NCBI GenBank assembly: GCA_963725505.1 | Contig: CAVRYN010000012.1 | Location: 21,672-85,671 of the forward strand | Reading direction: 5' to 3' | DNA: 64,000 bases | Origin: Udaeobacter sp963725505 | GTDB taxonomy: Bacteria > Verrucomicrobiota > Verrucomicrobiia > Chthoniobacterales > UBA10450 | Shown here: piece by piece, positions 8,640 through 18,436 of the stretch | Numbering within the stretch: the stretch's first letter is position 1 | Layout of the letters: every line of letters starts with the position of its first letter | Notes under the pieces: generated by a model | The model's database searches: none | Told to the model about the DNA's origin: nothing | What the model saw: the letters and a program-made list of their open reading frames with translations, nothing else | Translations under genes and position numbers: made by a program

Positions 8640-10873
8640 ACGGCACCACGACCACCATTGCAGAATTCCGGGACGCCGTCCTCGATCCGGCCAAGCGCAG
8701 ACACTATCAGCTCGCCTGGCTCTCCACGGTTGATCACAAGCGCATCGGCGTTCTCTACATGCTGACCGCACTGTTCTTCTTCGTGGTCGCAGGTATCGAA
8801 GCGCTTTTGATGCGCCTGCAGCTTGCCATACCTAACAACCACTTTCTCCAGCCCGACACGTTCAACCAACTCTTCACTATGCACGGGACGACGATGATCT
8901 TTCTCGTCGTCATGCCGCTAATGTTCGGCTTCGTCAATTACGTCCTGCCATTGCAGATCGGCGCGCGCGACATGGCTTTCCCGCGTCTGAACGCTTTTGG
9001 GTATTGGTGCCAGCCGTTTGGCGGAATTCTTTTGCACTTTAGCGTGCTTGCCGGCGGCGCTCCCGCCGTCGGCTGGTTCTCCTATGCGCCCTTGAGTGAG
9101 ACGCCGTATTCTTCATCTCCCGGAGTCGATTACTGGGCGATAGCTATCTTCGTCCTGGGTCTCGGCACGATTAGTTTCGGGATCAACACCATCGCAACCG
9201 TGATCTCCTGTCGGGGGCCAGGAATGACGATGCGTCGTCTTCCCCTCTTTACCTGGATCAACTTCGTTAACGCCTTCATCATTATTTTCGCTCTGCCAGT
9301 CTTAAATGCCGGCCTGGCGATGATCCTGATCGATCGCCAGCTGCACGGCCATTTCTTTCTACCCATTGGCGGTGGTTCGGCCGTTTTATGGCAACACATC
9401 TTCTGGGCCTTCGGCCATCCGGAAGTGTACATCATGGCCCTTCCCGCCTTCGCCATTGTCTCCGAAATCATCCCGGTTTTTTCGCGCAAACCGATCTTCG
9501 GTTACGAATTCGTAGCTGCTTCTAGTGTAGCTATCGCCGTCCTAAGCATGCTTGTGTGGGGACATCATATGTTCACTGTCGGAATGGGTCGTCCGCTTGA
9601 TGTGTTTTTCGCCATTTCCTCCATGCTCATCGCAATTCCAACCGGCGTAAAAGTCCTCAACTGGACGGCAACGATGGTTGGCGGGCGAATCCGTTTTCAA
9701 GTGCCGATGTTGTTCTGCATCGCCTTTCTTATCCAATTCCTTGTCGCGGGCTTGACCGGAGTGAGTCATGCCAGCGTGGCGCTCGATTGGCAGACTAAGA
9801 ACAGCTACTTCCTCGTTGCGCATTTCCACTTTGTCGCGGTAGGCGCGATCGTCTTCGCCGCTTTCGCCGGTATCCAATATTGGTTCCCAAAGATGACCGG
9901 CCGAATGATGTCGGAGTCGTTAGGTAAGTGGAGCTTCTGGCTGATGGTCATCGGCTTTAATCTTACCTTCCTCATCCAGCATGTTCTTGGCTTGTTAGGT
10001 ATGCCACGCCGCATCTATACCTATCCCGATCTTCCACATTGGGGTTGGATGAACTTCGTTTCGACCAGCGGAGTCTTCTTCATGAGCGCCGCCGCCCTTA
10101 TCCTGGTTTGGAACCTGGCTACTTCATTTTTCCGAGGCAAAGTAGCGGGCAATAACCCCTGGGAGGCATGGACCCTCGAATGGGCGACAACGTCGCCGCC
10201 GCCGCATGAAAACTTTGTCGCGCTGCCCCCGATCCGCAGCCGGCGGCCGCTATGGGACCTGGCTAACCCCGACCGGCCTGACCCGATCGTAGGAAAGAAT
10301 AGCGCCGCTGTAACCCTTCCCGATCACAACAAGGTTGGCATTCTGACTTTCATTCTTTCCGAAGCAGGATTCTTCGGGGCGCTTATCCTTGCTTATCTGT
10401 ATTTCTACGCTCGGCCACAAGCAGGTCCCGGACCAAAGGAGTTGGATGTTCCGCGGACATTGGTGTTCAGCGTTTGCCTTTTCGCGAGCAGTTTCACTTT
10501 TTGGCGATCTGAGGTTGCCCTAACGAAACAGCGTCGCGCTTCCATGCTCGGCTGGCTCGCGCTGACGATCCTGCTCGGCGGTGTCTTCCTCGGTGGTCAG
10601 GCGAACGAGTATTGGAAACTGTTTCAGACCGGCGTCGATCTTAGCACCAATATGTTTTCGACCACATTCTTCACCCTGACCGGCTTCCACGGTTTGCACG
10701 TGCTCATTGGTCTAATCGCGCTACTGATCTTTCTGTGGCTCGCGTGGGAGGGCGATTTCGCTTCTTCTCGGCCCGGCTCCGCCTTTAAAGCTGCCGGTTA
10801 CTACTGGCACTTTGTCGATGTCGTCTGGGTTTTTGTTCTACTCACTGTTTACATCCTTCCACTTATTCGATGA
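8636..10873 (+). CDS. coxA: Cytochrome c oxidase subunit I-III fusion
   Basis: The catalytic subunit reduces oxygen and pumps protons. The first ~540 residues are subunit I: VDHKRIGVLYM at the start, the low-spin heme histidine in MHGTTMIFL, the CuB and cross-linked Tyr segment FGHPEVYIMALP, the CuB pair GHHMFTVGM, and the heme ligands in VAHFHFVAVGA. From about residue 560 (KVGILTFILSEAGFF) the protein continues as subunit III, ending with the HGLHVLIG and YYWHFVDVVWVF helices. Natural CoxA-CoxC fusions are known in caa3 enzymes. At 745 residues the gene is intact, with no frame break, and it overlaps coxB and ctaG by 4 bases each. Confidence 0.95.
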   Translation: MNGTTTTIAEFRDAVLDPAKRRHYQLAWLSTVDHKRIGVLYMLTALFFFVVAGIEALLMRLQLAIPNNHFLQPDTFNQLFTMHGTTMIFLVVMPLMFGFVNYVLPLQIGARDMAFPRLNAFGYWCQPFGGILLHFSVLAGGAPAVGWFSYAPLSETPYSSSPGVDYWAIAIFVLGLGTISFGINTIATVISCRGPGMTMRRLPLFTWINFVNAFIIIFALPVLNAGLAMILIDRQLHGHFFLPIGGGSAVLWQHIFWAFGHPEVYIMALPAFAIVSEIIPVFSRKPIFGYEFVAASSVAIAVLSMLVWGHHMFTVGMGRPLDVFFAISSMLIAIPTGVKVLNWTATMVGGRIRFQVPMLFCIAFLIQFLVAGLTGVSHASVALDWQTKNSYFLVAHFHFVAVGAIVFAAFAGIQYWFPKMTGRMMSESLGKWSFWLMVIGFNLTFLIQHVLGLLGMPRRIYTYPDLPHWGWMNFVSTSGVFFMSAAALILVWNLATSFFRGKVAGNNPWEAWTLEWATTSPPPHENFVALPPIRSRRPLWDLANPDRPDPIVGKNSAAVTLPDHNKVGILTFILSEAGFFGALILAYLYFYARPQAGPGPKELDVPRTLVFSVCLFASSFTFWRSEVALTKQRRASMLGWLALTILLGGVFLGGQANEYWKLFQTGVDLSTNMFSTTFFTLTGFHGLHVLIGLIALLIFLWLAWEGDFASSRPGSAFKAAGYYWHFVDVVWVFVLLTVYILPLIR

Positions 10874-11646
10874 CTACCTACCAATTCTTCACTACCGTCT
10901 GGACGTGGAATTTTATTGTTCTCATTCTCAGCGCGCTTGCACTCGTGGGTTACTTTCTCGCCTTCGGACAACGAGGCAGGCCGCTCTATTTCGCGGCTGC
11001 GGTTGTTGTGTTTCTTTTGGCTTTCATCTCACCGTTTGGTGCACTGGCTAACGGTTACCTCTTCAGTGCGCACATGCTTCAGCACATTCTCCTCGTGCTC
11101 ATCGTTCCCGCGCTCTTGTTGCTAAGTCTCCCCCGGTCATTCTCGCTTCGTCCTTCCCTAACTTATCTTACTCATCCACTCGTCGGATGGGTTGCAGGAG
11201 TTGGTGCGATGTGGCTGTGGCACGCGCCCACACTTTGTAACGCCGCGGCAACGTCGAGGAGTGTCTCGGCGATTCAGACAACTTCACTTCTAATAATGGG
11301 AAGCGTTTTTTGGTGGCAGGTCCTCGCGCCGCGTGAAGAGCAACGGCTTTCACCGCTCGCCGGGATTGTTTACCTCTTTACCGCATGCACTGCCTGCAGT
11401 GTGCTCGGCATTATCCTGACCTTTGCCCCAGTTTCGATTTGTCCGGTTTACCAACATCCCGTCGATCGATTGGGAATGCTCAGCACGATTCGTGGCGACT
11501 GGGGCCTAACGAGTGATCGTGACCAACAGATCGGCGGACTACTGATGTGGGTTCCCATGTGTGCGATTTATGTAACGGCAATTCTCGCCCAGCTCTCTCG
11601 CTGGCATTCGTGCCCGGCGCCACAAACGGAGGAATCAAATGCCTGA
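10870..11646 (+). CDS. ctaG: CtaG, caa3-type oxidase assembly factor
   Basis: A polytopic membrane protein of 258 residues in the caa3_CtaG family, needed for copper-centre assembly in Bacillus-type caa3 oxidases. It shows HMLQHILLVLIVPALLLLS (conserved histidines likely binding copper) and AMWLWHAP, both family hallmarks, along with about seven hydrophobic helices. Its ATG overlaps the stop of the CoxA-CoxC gene, which fits an assembly role for that enzyme. It should not be confused with the unrelated Cox11-type CtaG. Confidence 0.88.
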   Translation: MTTYQFFTTVWTWNFIVLILSALALVGYFLAFGQRGRPLYFAAAVVVFLLAFISPFGALANGYLFSAHMLQHILLVLIVPALLLLSLPRSFSLRPSLTYLTHPLVGWVAGVGAMWLWHAPTLCNAAATSRSVSAIQTTSLLIMGSVFWWQVLAPREEQRLSPLAGIVYLFTACTACSVLGIILTFAPVSICPVYQHPVDRLGMLSTIRGDWGLTSDRDQQIGGLLMWVPMCAIYVTAILAQLSRWHSCPAPQTEESNA

Positions 11647-11878
11647 CGAACAATCAACCACGCAACAATCGGACGTCGTACCACCCGGCTGGCAGGTGCT
11701 ACCCGATACACCATTGCCGCACCCAACCTACTTCCCGGCCGGGCTAGCCATGGGAGCCGCCTTTCTCTTTTGGGGATTGATCACCACCTGGGTTGTTTGG
11801 CTGGTCGGTGTTGTCCTCTTCATCGCAGCGCTTGCCGGTTGGATCACGGATATCCGCCATGAATACAAATCTCACTGA
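11639..11878 (+). CDS. Small membrane protein, oxidase subunit IV-like
   Basis: A 79-residue protein with a polar N-terminus, then PHPTYFPAGLAMGAAFLFWG and a second hydrophobic segment (two membrane helices). Small two-helix proteins at this place in caa3 operons are often annotated as cytochrome c oxidase subunit IV-like. It overlaps ctaG by 8 bases and the Rieske gene by 20 bases, which supports translation as part of the operon. Function is inferred from position and topology; no catalytic motif is visible. Confidence 0.75.
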   Translation: MPDEQSTTQQSDVVPPGWQVLPDTPLPHPTYFPAGLAMGAAFLFWGLITTWVVWLVGVVLFIAALAGWITDIRHEYKSH

Positions 11879-12398
11879 GTCGTCGTCTGCGCCGCTAACT
11901 GAAACTCCGGAGGAGATCAGTCGGCGGCGATTTTTTGAAAAACTCTCAATCGGTCTGGTCGGACTCTGTAGCGCGATTGTTGGAGTACCGTTGATCGGAT
12001 TTCTCGTCGCGCCGTTCTTTCGAAAGGTGCCCGAGAAATGGGTGACGCTGGGCAAGCCGGATGATTTTCAAATCGGCAAGACCGTGGCCGTGACGGTGAC
12101 CGATCCTTCATCGCTGCCGTGGGCTGGTGTGACTGCGAAGAGCGCTGTCTGGTTGCGTCGAGTTAGCCAGGATAGCTTCATTGCCTTCTCCGTTAATTGC
12201 ACGCATCTCGGATGCCCGGTGCGCTGGCTCGAAGGCGCGGAATTGTTCATGTGCCCCTGCCATGGCGGCGTCTATTATAGTGACGGCGATGTCGCTGCCG
12301 GCCCGCCGCCGAAGCCTCTCTTTCGCTATGACGTGCGGGTAACAAATGGCGAAGTGCAAATGAGACAGGCGATCGTTCCGATTTCCACCGCGCTGTGA
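11859..12398 (+). CDS. petA: Rieske iron-sulfur protein of the bc complex
   Basis: Carries the [2Fe-2S] cluster that takes electrons from quinol. The 179-residue protein has an N-terminal membrane anchor after a twin-arginine-like SRRRFFEKLSIGLV, then the cluster motifs CTHLGC near residue 114 and CPCHGG near 132, each with the required Cys and His. PPPKPLFRYDV near the end is a normal Rieske feature. The ATG at 11859 follows the SRR-type signal rule best; an upstream start would overlap the small-subunit gene much more. Its stop overlaps a GTG start of cytochrome b. Confidence 0.93.
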   Translation: MNTNLTESSSAPLTETPEEISRRRFFEKLSIGLVGLCSAIVGVPLIGFLVAPFFRKVPEKWVTLGKPDDFQIGKTVAVTVTDPSSLPWAGVTAKSAVWLRRVSQDSFIAFSVNCTHLGCPVRWLEGAELFMCPCHGGVYYSDGDVAAGPPPKPLFRYDVRVTNGEVQMRQAIVPISTAL

Positions 12399-13849
12399 TC
12401 AAGCTATTCAAAACGATCTGGCAGTGGCTCGACGATCGGCTCGGGATCAGCGTCCTGCTCTCCCCGGCGCTGCATATCGCGCCACAGGACGCGAAGTGGT
12501 GGTACGTATTTGGCAGCGCAACACTGGTTGCCTTTATCGTGCAGGTAGCAACCGGCGTTGCGCTGGCGTTCTCATACATCTCTTCGTCGTCACAAGCTTA
12601 CGAGACTCTTCTATTCATAACTAACAACGCGCCATTTGGCCGCTTTCTGCGCGGACTTCATTACTTCGGCGCGTCCGCGATGGTGTTGATGATCGGAGCG
12701 CATATGGCGCAGACCTTTTTGTTTGGCGCCTACAAGTTTCCGCGCGAGATGACATGGACCACCGGAATCCTGTTACTGACTTTTACTCTTGGAATGGGAT
12801 TTACCGGCCAGCTACTGCGGTGGGATTCAACCGCGGCGTGGTCGGTCGTCGTCGCAGCAGAGCAGGCGGGGCGTATTCCAATTATTGGGGACTGGGTGGC
12901 ACGCTTTATCCTGGGTGGTAATAGTATCGGCGGCGCGACGCTCACTCGCTTCTTCGCCATCCATGTCTTCGTTCTGCCTGGAATCATGTTCGCCTTTATC
13001 GGTCTACATCTCTGGCTTGTCCTTCGTCATGGCATCTCCGAACCGCCTGTTGCCGGAAAACCGGTAGATCCGGCAACGTATCGCGCGGAATACGAAGAGT
13101 TGCTCAAGAAGAGTGGCAAGCCATTTTGGCCGGACCTCGCCTGGCGCGATGTGATTGTCTCCACCCTTTTGATCATCGCGATCGCGCTCGCCGCATTCTT
13201 CGTCGGGCCTCCGGTGTTGGATAAACCGCCGGACCCGAGCATACTGGCGGCCAATCCGAGACCGGATTGGTATCTTCTTTGGTACTTCGGGCTGCTTTCG
13301 CTCATCCCGGACAGAATCGAAGGCTATGTCATGATCGGCTTTCCAATCCTGATCGGACTATTCTTGCTGTTTGTTCCTATTTGGAACCATAAAGGCGAGC
13401 GCGCTGCATCACGCCGCCCCTGGGCGATAGCAGCGGTGTTACTCTCCGTGATCATGATTGGCGCGCTTTGGTGGGAAGGCCAGCAGTCGCCCTGGTCGCC
13501 TAACTTCGAGGCTCAGCCGCTAAGCGAGAAAGTAGTGGGAGCAACAAGCGGCCCGGTCTTCACGGGTGCTCAATTGTTTCATGCCAAAGGATGCCTCAAC
13601 TGCCACCTCATTCAGGGCGACGGCGGTCGCCGCGGACCCGAACTGACCTACATTGCGGATAAGCTAACGCACGACAATCTTGTCATCCGCATTGTCAATG
13701 GCGGCACGAATATGCCAGCTTTCGGTCCTTCGCTTAAGCCGGGCGAACTCGATGCGTTAGTTGCATTCTTGGAAACCCGCAAACGTCATCTGCGACCGCA
13801 AGATCGACCAACTGAGGCTCAAGCATCCGTAACTTCGACCATGAAATGA
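12395..13849 (+). CDS. petB: Cytochrome b with fused C-terminal cytochrome c
   Basis: Core of a bc-type quinol:cytochrome c reductase. The 484 residues combine a full cytochrome b (N-terminal HYFGASAMVLMIGAHM with heme ligands, GQLLRWDSTAAWSV, then FFAIHVFVLPG and LHLWLVLRHG, and the C-terminal domain with PDWYLLWYFGLLSLIP) with a C-terminal cytochrome c, heme motif CLNCH near residue 400 and an M ligand probably in NMPAFG. The PDWY motif in place of PEWY is common outside proteobacteria. No separate cytochrome c1 gene is present, so the fused heme should do that job. The start is a GTG that overlaps the Rieske stop. Confidence 0.94.
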   Translation: MIKLFKTIWQWLDDRLGISVLLSPALHIAPQDAKWWYVFGSATLVAFIVQVATGVALAFSYISSSSQAYETLLFITNNAPFGRFLRGLHYFGASAMVLMIGAHMAQTFLFGAYKFPREMTWTTGILLLTFTLGMGFTGQLLRWDSTAAWSVVVAAEQAGRIPIIGDWVARFILGGNSIGGATLTRFFAIHVFVLPGIMFAFIGLHLWLVLRHGISEPPVAGKPVDPATYRAEYEELLKKSGKPFWPDLAWRDVIVSTLLIIAIALAAFFVGPPVLDKPPDPSILAANPRPDWYLLWYFGLLSLIPDRIEGYVMIGFPILIGLFLLFVPIWNHKGERAASRRPWAIAAVLLSVIMIGALWWEGQQSPWSPNFEAQPLSEKVVGATSGPVFTGAQLFHAKGCLNCHLIQGDGGRRGPELTYIADKLTHDNLVIRIVNGGTNMPAFGPSLKPGELDALVAFLETRKRHLRPQDRPTEAQASVTSTMK

Positions 13850-13892
13850 GCCCGCCACTTAGTGATGGTCTCAACTAGGCAAACAAACCCGA

Positions 13893-14174
13893 ATGGCTTC
13901 CGGTCCAAAAATGAACATATATATGCATATGCTCGCACAGATTAATCCTACAGTTCTGCCGGCTCTTCGAATCGCCGCGACATTTTTTTTCATCGTCAAT
14001 TTGTTAGGCGGCGCGTATATTTTTCGCAACCGTCACCGATTCTTTGACCGCGATCCAAATGTCGAGGATGACATCCCAGCCGTTCGCAAGTTGAGAGTCG
14101 AGGTCGTCATGGTTCCGTGGCTCGTTTTGACTACGCTTATCCTGATTCTGCTGATCGGTTTCTGGCTCGCTTGA
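13893..14174 (+). CDS. Small two-helix membrane protein of the respiratory cluster
   Basis: A 93-residue protein with a hydrophobic segment near residues 22-42 (LRIAATFFFIVNLLGGAYIF), a charged middle (RHRFFDRDPNVEDD) and a second hydrophobic helix at the C-terminus. I do not recognise the family. An internal ATG at 13911 is an alternative start. It lies 43 bases after cytochrome b and 24 before the NADH dehydrogenase, so it may be an accessory subunit of the bc-caa3 assembly. Nothing in the sequence shows a cofactor site. Confidence 0.65.
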   Translation: MASGPKMNIYMHMLAQINPTVLPALRIAATFFFIVNLLGGAYIFRNRHRFFDRDPNVEDDIPAVRKLRVEVVMVPWLVLTTLILILLIGFWLA

Positions 14175-14198
14175 TAAAATCCCATTCGGAGCAATTGC

Positions 14199-15570
14199 AT
14201 GAAGACGACTAGAATAGTCATTGCCGGTGGCGGCTTCGCCGGGCTTTACGCGGCGATGCACTTCGACAAACGGCTCGCGCGTCGATCGGACGTAGAGGTG
14301 ACGCTGATCAGTCGCGAGAATTTCATTCTCTTTACGCCGATGCTGCACGAGGTCGCAGCGGGCGATCTTTATCCGGGCGACATCGTTAATCCGCTCCGGC
14401 GAATTCTTCGTCACGTGAAGGTTGTCGAAGCCGATGTATGCACGGTGTGATCTGACCGGCCGAATAGTCGGCTGCAGAGGCGGCATAGCGGAGCGCGAGC
14501 TGAATTTCGAGTTTGATCATCTGCTTCTGACACTCGGGTCGGAAACAAACTTCTTCAACATGGACGGCGTCCGTGACTGGGCGGTGACCATGAAAAATCT
14601 GGCGGACGCGTCACTCTTGCGTAACCGCATGGTCGCGCTTTTTGAAGAGGCGGTGTTCCAGACCGATGACGAAGCGCGCCGGGAGTTACTCACGTTTGTC
14701 ACAGCCGGTGGCGGTTTTTCGGGCACCGAAACAACGGGCGCCGTTAACGACTTCGTGCGGGAAACCGTGCGCTATTACCCGCAGTTGAGCGAGCAATTGA
14801 TTCGAGTTGTGGTCGTTCATCCGGGAAATTTCCTGTTGCCGGAGTTAGGCGAAGAACTCGGGCGTTACGCCGAACGCAAATTGCGCCAACGCAAGGTGGA
14901 AGTGATCAAGGGCGCACGCGTGGCAAACTACGATGGGCTGGTCGTCACGTTAAGCGATGGCACATCGATTCCTGCCAGGACTCTGATCTGGACGGCGGGT
15001 GTGAAACCAAGTCCGGTCATTGCACCATTATCTTGCGAGAAGGAACGTGGTCGACTCCTGGTTAGTGAGTACTTGGCGGTGACGGGTGTTCCTGGCTTAT
15101 GGGCGGCAGGCGATTGCGCAGCCGTGCCTATCCTAAACACCGAAAACTTTCATCCACCAACGGCGCAGCACGGCTTACGGGAAGGAGTGACGGTTGCGAA
15201 GAACATCGAAGCTACGATTCTCGATCGGCCGCTCAAGCCGTTCCGTTTTAAAATGTTGGGACAGTTGGCGAGCATTGGTCATCATACCGGTGTGGCGATG
15301 GTGTTTGGGATCAAGTTTTCCGGTTTTATCGCCTGGTGGTTCTGGCGATCAGTGTATCTAATGAAGCTTCCACGCCTGGCTAAGAAGTTGCGAGTCATGG
15401 TGAGTTGGACACTTGATCTTTTCTTCGGCCAGGAAATCGAGCAGATGATCACGCTGCGCGATGTCGAAGAGCTAAGCAGCCAGTGGGCTCGAATCCGCGC
15501 GCGCGCAAAGCAATCAAAGGCCGTCCCTTCTTCTGTGCTCGCCAATTCAGGTCACGATCAGGCAAAATGA
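14199..15570 (+). CDS. ndh: Type II NADH dehydrogenase (NDH-2), frameshifted
   Basis: Single-chain FAD enzyme that oxidises NADH and reduces quinone without proton pumping. The N-terminal part has the FAD fold IVIAGGGFAGLYAA and FILFTPMLHEVAAG. The frame then changes near 14,435-14,450, and the protein continues as LTGRIVGCRGG, HLLLTLGSETNFF, the NADH-binding TAGGGFSGTE, IWTAGVKPSP and LWAAGDCAAVP, with a C-terminal membrane-binding region (WWFWRSVYLMKLP). Both halves together make about 455 residues. Everything outside the break is conserved, so a one-base sequencing indel is more likely than decay. It would feed quinol to the bc genes just upstream. Confidence 0.85.
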
Positions 15571-15576
15571 ACGTCG

Positions 15577-17143
15577 ATGAAACCGTGGTGGGGACTTCGA
15601 CAGGCTGTGGTGCAAACCTCTTTCATTGTAGTCGCAGAATCATTGGTGATTGTCGGCATCGCCTATGCGCGCGATGAGCCGCCCCCCTCGCCTGTGCGAC
15701 CGTGGGCACCGCCAGCGCTTCCGAGGTACGAAGGAGAACTTCGCCAGTACCAACCGACTGAAGCTGAACGCCGTTATTTGCCTGCGATCAATCCGCGCAA
15801 GACTTACAACCTCGCGGAGCTGATTGACATCGCGCAGCGCAGTAACCCGGAAACACGTGTTGCCTGGGAGCGCGCCCGGATGGCAGCGGCTGCCGTCGGT
15901 CTCACAGAGAGCGCCTATTACCCCTATATCGTCGCGGCTGCAGTCGGAGGATACGACCGCGCCTTCATTCCGTTTCCGCAGTTACGGACGAAGCTTCAAC
16001 CGCCGCCGACCAACGGTAACCTCCCCAACGTGGAGATTGTCGGCGGAGGTACGTTAGTCACTGAGTCGTTGTTGGCACGGGCCGAGCTGAACGCAAAGTG
16101 GTTGCTGATCGACTTCGGCGAACGCAACGCGATCCGGGCAGCAGCGCGAGAGAAATTGATGATGGCGAATGTCGGCTTCAACGGAACGCACCAAAAAATC
16201 GTCTTTGATGTCACCGATCGCTTTTACCAACTCGGCACTACGCGACAAAAGGTGATGGTCACTCAGAGCGCGCTGGAAGCGGCGAAAACTGTGGAGCAGG
16301 CGGCGCAGGCGCGATTCGACACCGGGCTCGCCACGAAACCTGAATTGCTCCAGGCCCAACAGCAGAGTGCGCAATCCAATTTTGATCTTCAGGCCAGTCT
16401 TGGCGCGGAGAGCGACGCCAGGGTCGCTCTAATCGAGAGCATCGGCCTTCTGCCGACTGTGACGCTCAAGGTGGCGGACCTGCCAGCGAAAAGTCGTGCC
16501 GATGCTCAGACTGAAGATTCTGTTGGTGATTTGATCACGAAAGCTTTGGCGCAACGGCCGGATCTCGTTGCAAAACTAGCCAACGTTCGTTCAAAGGAAT
16601 ATGAGATTCGCAAGATCCGCGCCGAGTATTATCCAAAGGTCACTTTGGACACGCACTTTAGCGAAACGGACCTGCAGGTCAGCGTCGCCAAATCGGACTA
16701 CTTCGGTGGCACCCGGCCGACCTTTGGCGCGTTTCTCAACGCTGGACGTGCCGATCTTCGATGGGTTCGCTCGCGGGCACAAACTCGACATGGCCGAGGC
16801 CGACTTGCATCAAGCGGAGAATGAACTTGCTGGAGCGCGCGACTCGGCTGCGCGAGATGTGTGGAAGGCGTACACCGGTTATAGAACAGCGCTCAAAAAA
16901 CAGGACGCGGCTGAAAAGTTAGTCACGGCATCGAAGAGCGCATTCGACGCGGTGCTCGAATCCTACAAGCAAGGGCTGAGCACGTACACCGAGGTTGTTA
17001 CTGCGGAACGAAATCTAACCGCGGCGCTTGCGACCAGTCACGACACGCAGGCAGCAATTTACACCACTCAAGCGGCCCTCGCACTGAGCGTCGGAGATCT
17101 TGCCCGCCCGGCGCCACCACTCGTCAGGAAGCCACGAAGATGA
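15577..17143 (+). CDS. TolC-family outer membrane efflux protein, frameshifted
   Basis: Outer-membrane channel of a tripartite exporter. After an N-terminal hydrophobic signal, the TolC repeats are clear: LIDIAQRSNPETRVAWERAR, then AQARFDTGLATKPELLQAQQ in the first coiled hairpin, and LAQRPDLVAKLANVRSKEYE opening the second. Near 16,740 the frame changes; the second frame gives DVPIFDGFARGHK and YKQGLSTYTEVVTAERNL, the matching second-half motifs. Together they make about 520 residues. A single-base indel, probably from sequencing, explains the break. The genes that follow encode its partners. Confidence 0.83.
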
Positions 17144-17487
17144 AAACGGAATTTGCGCCAGTCGCCCCGGGCAGCAGCAACAATCCTCCACGAGTCCGGC
17201 GCGATCGGTCTCGGCCGGTCGTGCTTGTTGGGTTGCTCCTGCTCATCGGGGCATTGGTGTTCGTGGTTCGACCGTTGAGTCACCGCTCACCTACGATCGA
17301 TATCCTCGGTTCCTATTTTCCGGCCTGGATGATCTGCATTGTAAGCGGGCTGACGCTGACGCTTGTCGCGCACTGGATTGTGCAAATATGCCATCTGAAG
17401 CCATATCTCGGTCCGGCGCCGCTCGTTTATTCATGCCTGATGATCATCTTCACGTTTGCGACCTGGATTCTTTTTTATCAAAACTAA
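17140..17487 (+). CDS. YtcA-like small membrane protein of an efflux operon
   Basis: A 115-residue protein with an N-terminal helix (VVLVGLLLLIGALVFVV) and two further hydrophobic segments. SPTIDILGSYFPAWMICIVS matches the YtcA pattern, a small protein found beside HlyD- and FUSC-type exporters in enterobacteria. It overlaps the TolC gene by 4 bases and ends one base before the HlyD start. Its task in the exporter is not known. The family call rests on recalled motif and context, not on a search. Confidence 0.7.
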   Translation: MKTEFAPVAPGSSNNPPRVRRDRSRPVVLVGLLLLIGALVFVVRPLSHRSPTIDILGSYFPAWMICIVSGLTLTLVAHWIVQICHLKPYLGPAPLVYSCLMIIFTFATWILFYQN

Positions 17488-17488
17488 A

Positions 17489-18433
17489 ATGCATCAAGCA
17501 GCCCGTTCTTCAGACGAGAATGTCGCAGGCGTTACTGCCTCAGCGGGTGAAGCTGTCGAGCGCGGCAAGTTCATTCGCAAGATTACATCGCTGATCATCG
17601 TCGCGGGCGCGGTGCTGATCACACTCTATGTCTGGGGAATTATCGAACGACATCCCCGGACCGATGATGCCACAGCGCGCGCCAACGTGGTGGGCATTGC
17701 GCCGCGTGTGGCTGGTCAAATCCTTAAGCTGAATGTGCAAGACAACCAAGCGGTGAAAGAAGGCGACGTGCTTTTCGAAATCGACCCGGAGGATTACAGA
17801 CTCGTCCTGCAAAAGGCCAAAGCTGAATTGGCCGCTCTGGATCGACAGATTGCGCAAGCTCATAGCACCTTGCAGCGCCTGGAACCGCTCCTGCCCAACC
17901 ACTTTACGACGGCCGAAAATATTGATGAAGCCCGAACGAAAGAGACGACCTTGCAGGCTCAGCGCCAAGGCGTGGTGGCCACCATCAACCTCGAGGAACT
18001 CCATCTCTCCTACTGCAAGGTCATCGCGCCTTTTTCCGGACGTGTCATCAATCTCAACATTTCGGCCGGCGCCCATGTGACCACCGGGGTTCCCGTCTTC
18101 TCGTTGCTAGACACGAGCAAATGGTACGTGATCGCGAATTTTCGCGAAGCGGAAGTCAGACATATGGCTCCGGGCAGCGAAGCGATTGTTTATCTCTCGT
18201 CCGCGCCTAACCAGCGATTTCGGGGAAGAGTGCAGGGAATTGGATGGGCAGTGAAGCCCGAAGGCGAGACCGATTTGCCCTTTGGCGCTGTGCCGATTGT
18301 GAAACGCGAACTGAACTGGGTACGGGTCGCGCAGCGTTTTCCCGTTCGGATCGAAGTCGAAAATCCGGATCAGAATCTTTTCCGGATGGGCGCATCGGCA
18401 GTTGCGATCATCAAAGGTCCGCCGCGGAAATAA
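17489..18433 (+). CDS. HlyD-family membrane fusion protein (efflux adaptor)
   Basis: Periplasmic adaptor that links the inner-membrane pump to TolC. The 314 residues start with a cytoplasmic tail and one membrane helix (LIIVAGAVLITLYVWGII). The biotinyl-lipoyl halves follow (IAPRVAGQILKLNVQDNQAV and VIAPFSGRVINLNISAGAHV) around a short coiled-coil hairpin, then a beta-barrel domain (WYVIANFREAEVRHM). This is the EmrA/AaeA/MdtN subgroup. The ATG at 17489 follows the YtcA stop directly; an in-frame upstream start would overlap YtcA. Confidence 0.88.
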   Translation: MHQAARSSDENVAGVTASAGEAVERGKFIRKITSLIIVAGAVLITLYVWGIIERHPRTDDATARANVVGIAPRVAGQILKLNVQDNQAVKEGDVLFEIDPEDYRLVLQKAKAELAALDRQIAQAHSTLQRLEPLLPNHFTTAENIDEARTKETTLQAQRQGVVATINLEELHLSYCKVIAPFSGRVINLNISAGAHVTTGVPVFSLLDTSKWYVIANFREAEVRHMAPGSEAIVYLSSAPNQRFRGRVQGIGWAVKPEGETDLPFGAVPIVKRELNWVRVAQRFPVRIEVENPDQNLFRMGASAVAIIKGPPRK

Positions 18434-18436
18434 TTT

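Noticed and set aside
14004..14486. Minus-strand 160-codon frame across the small membrane protein and NDH-2 start
   Set aside because: Overlaps two better-supported genes and shows no family motif.
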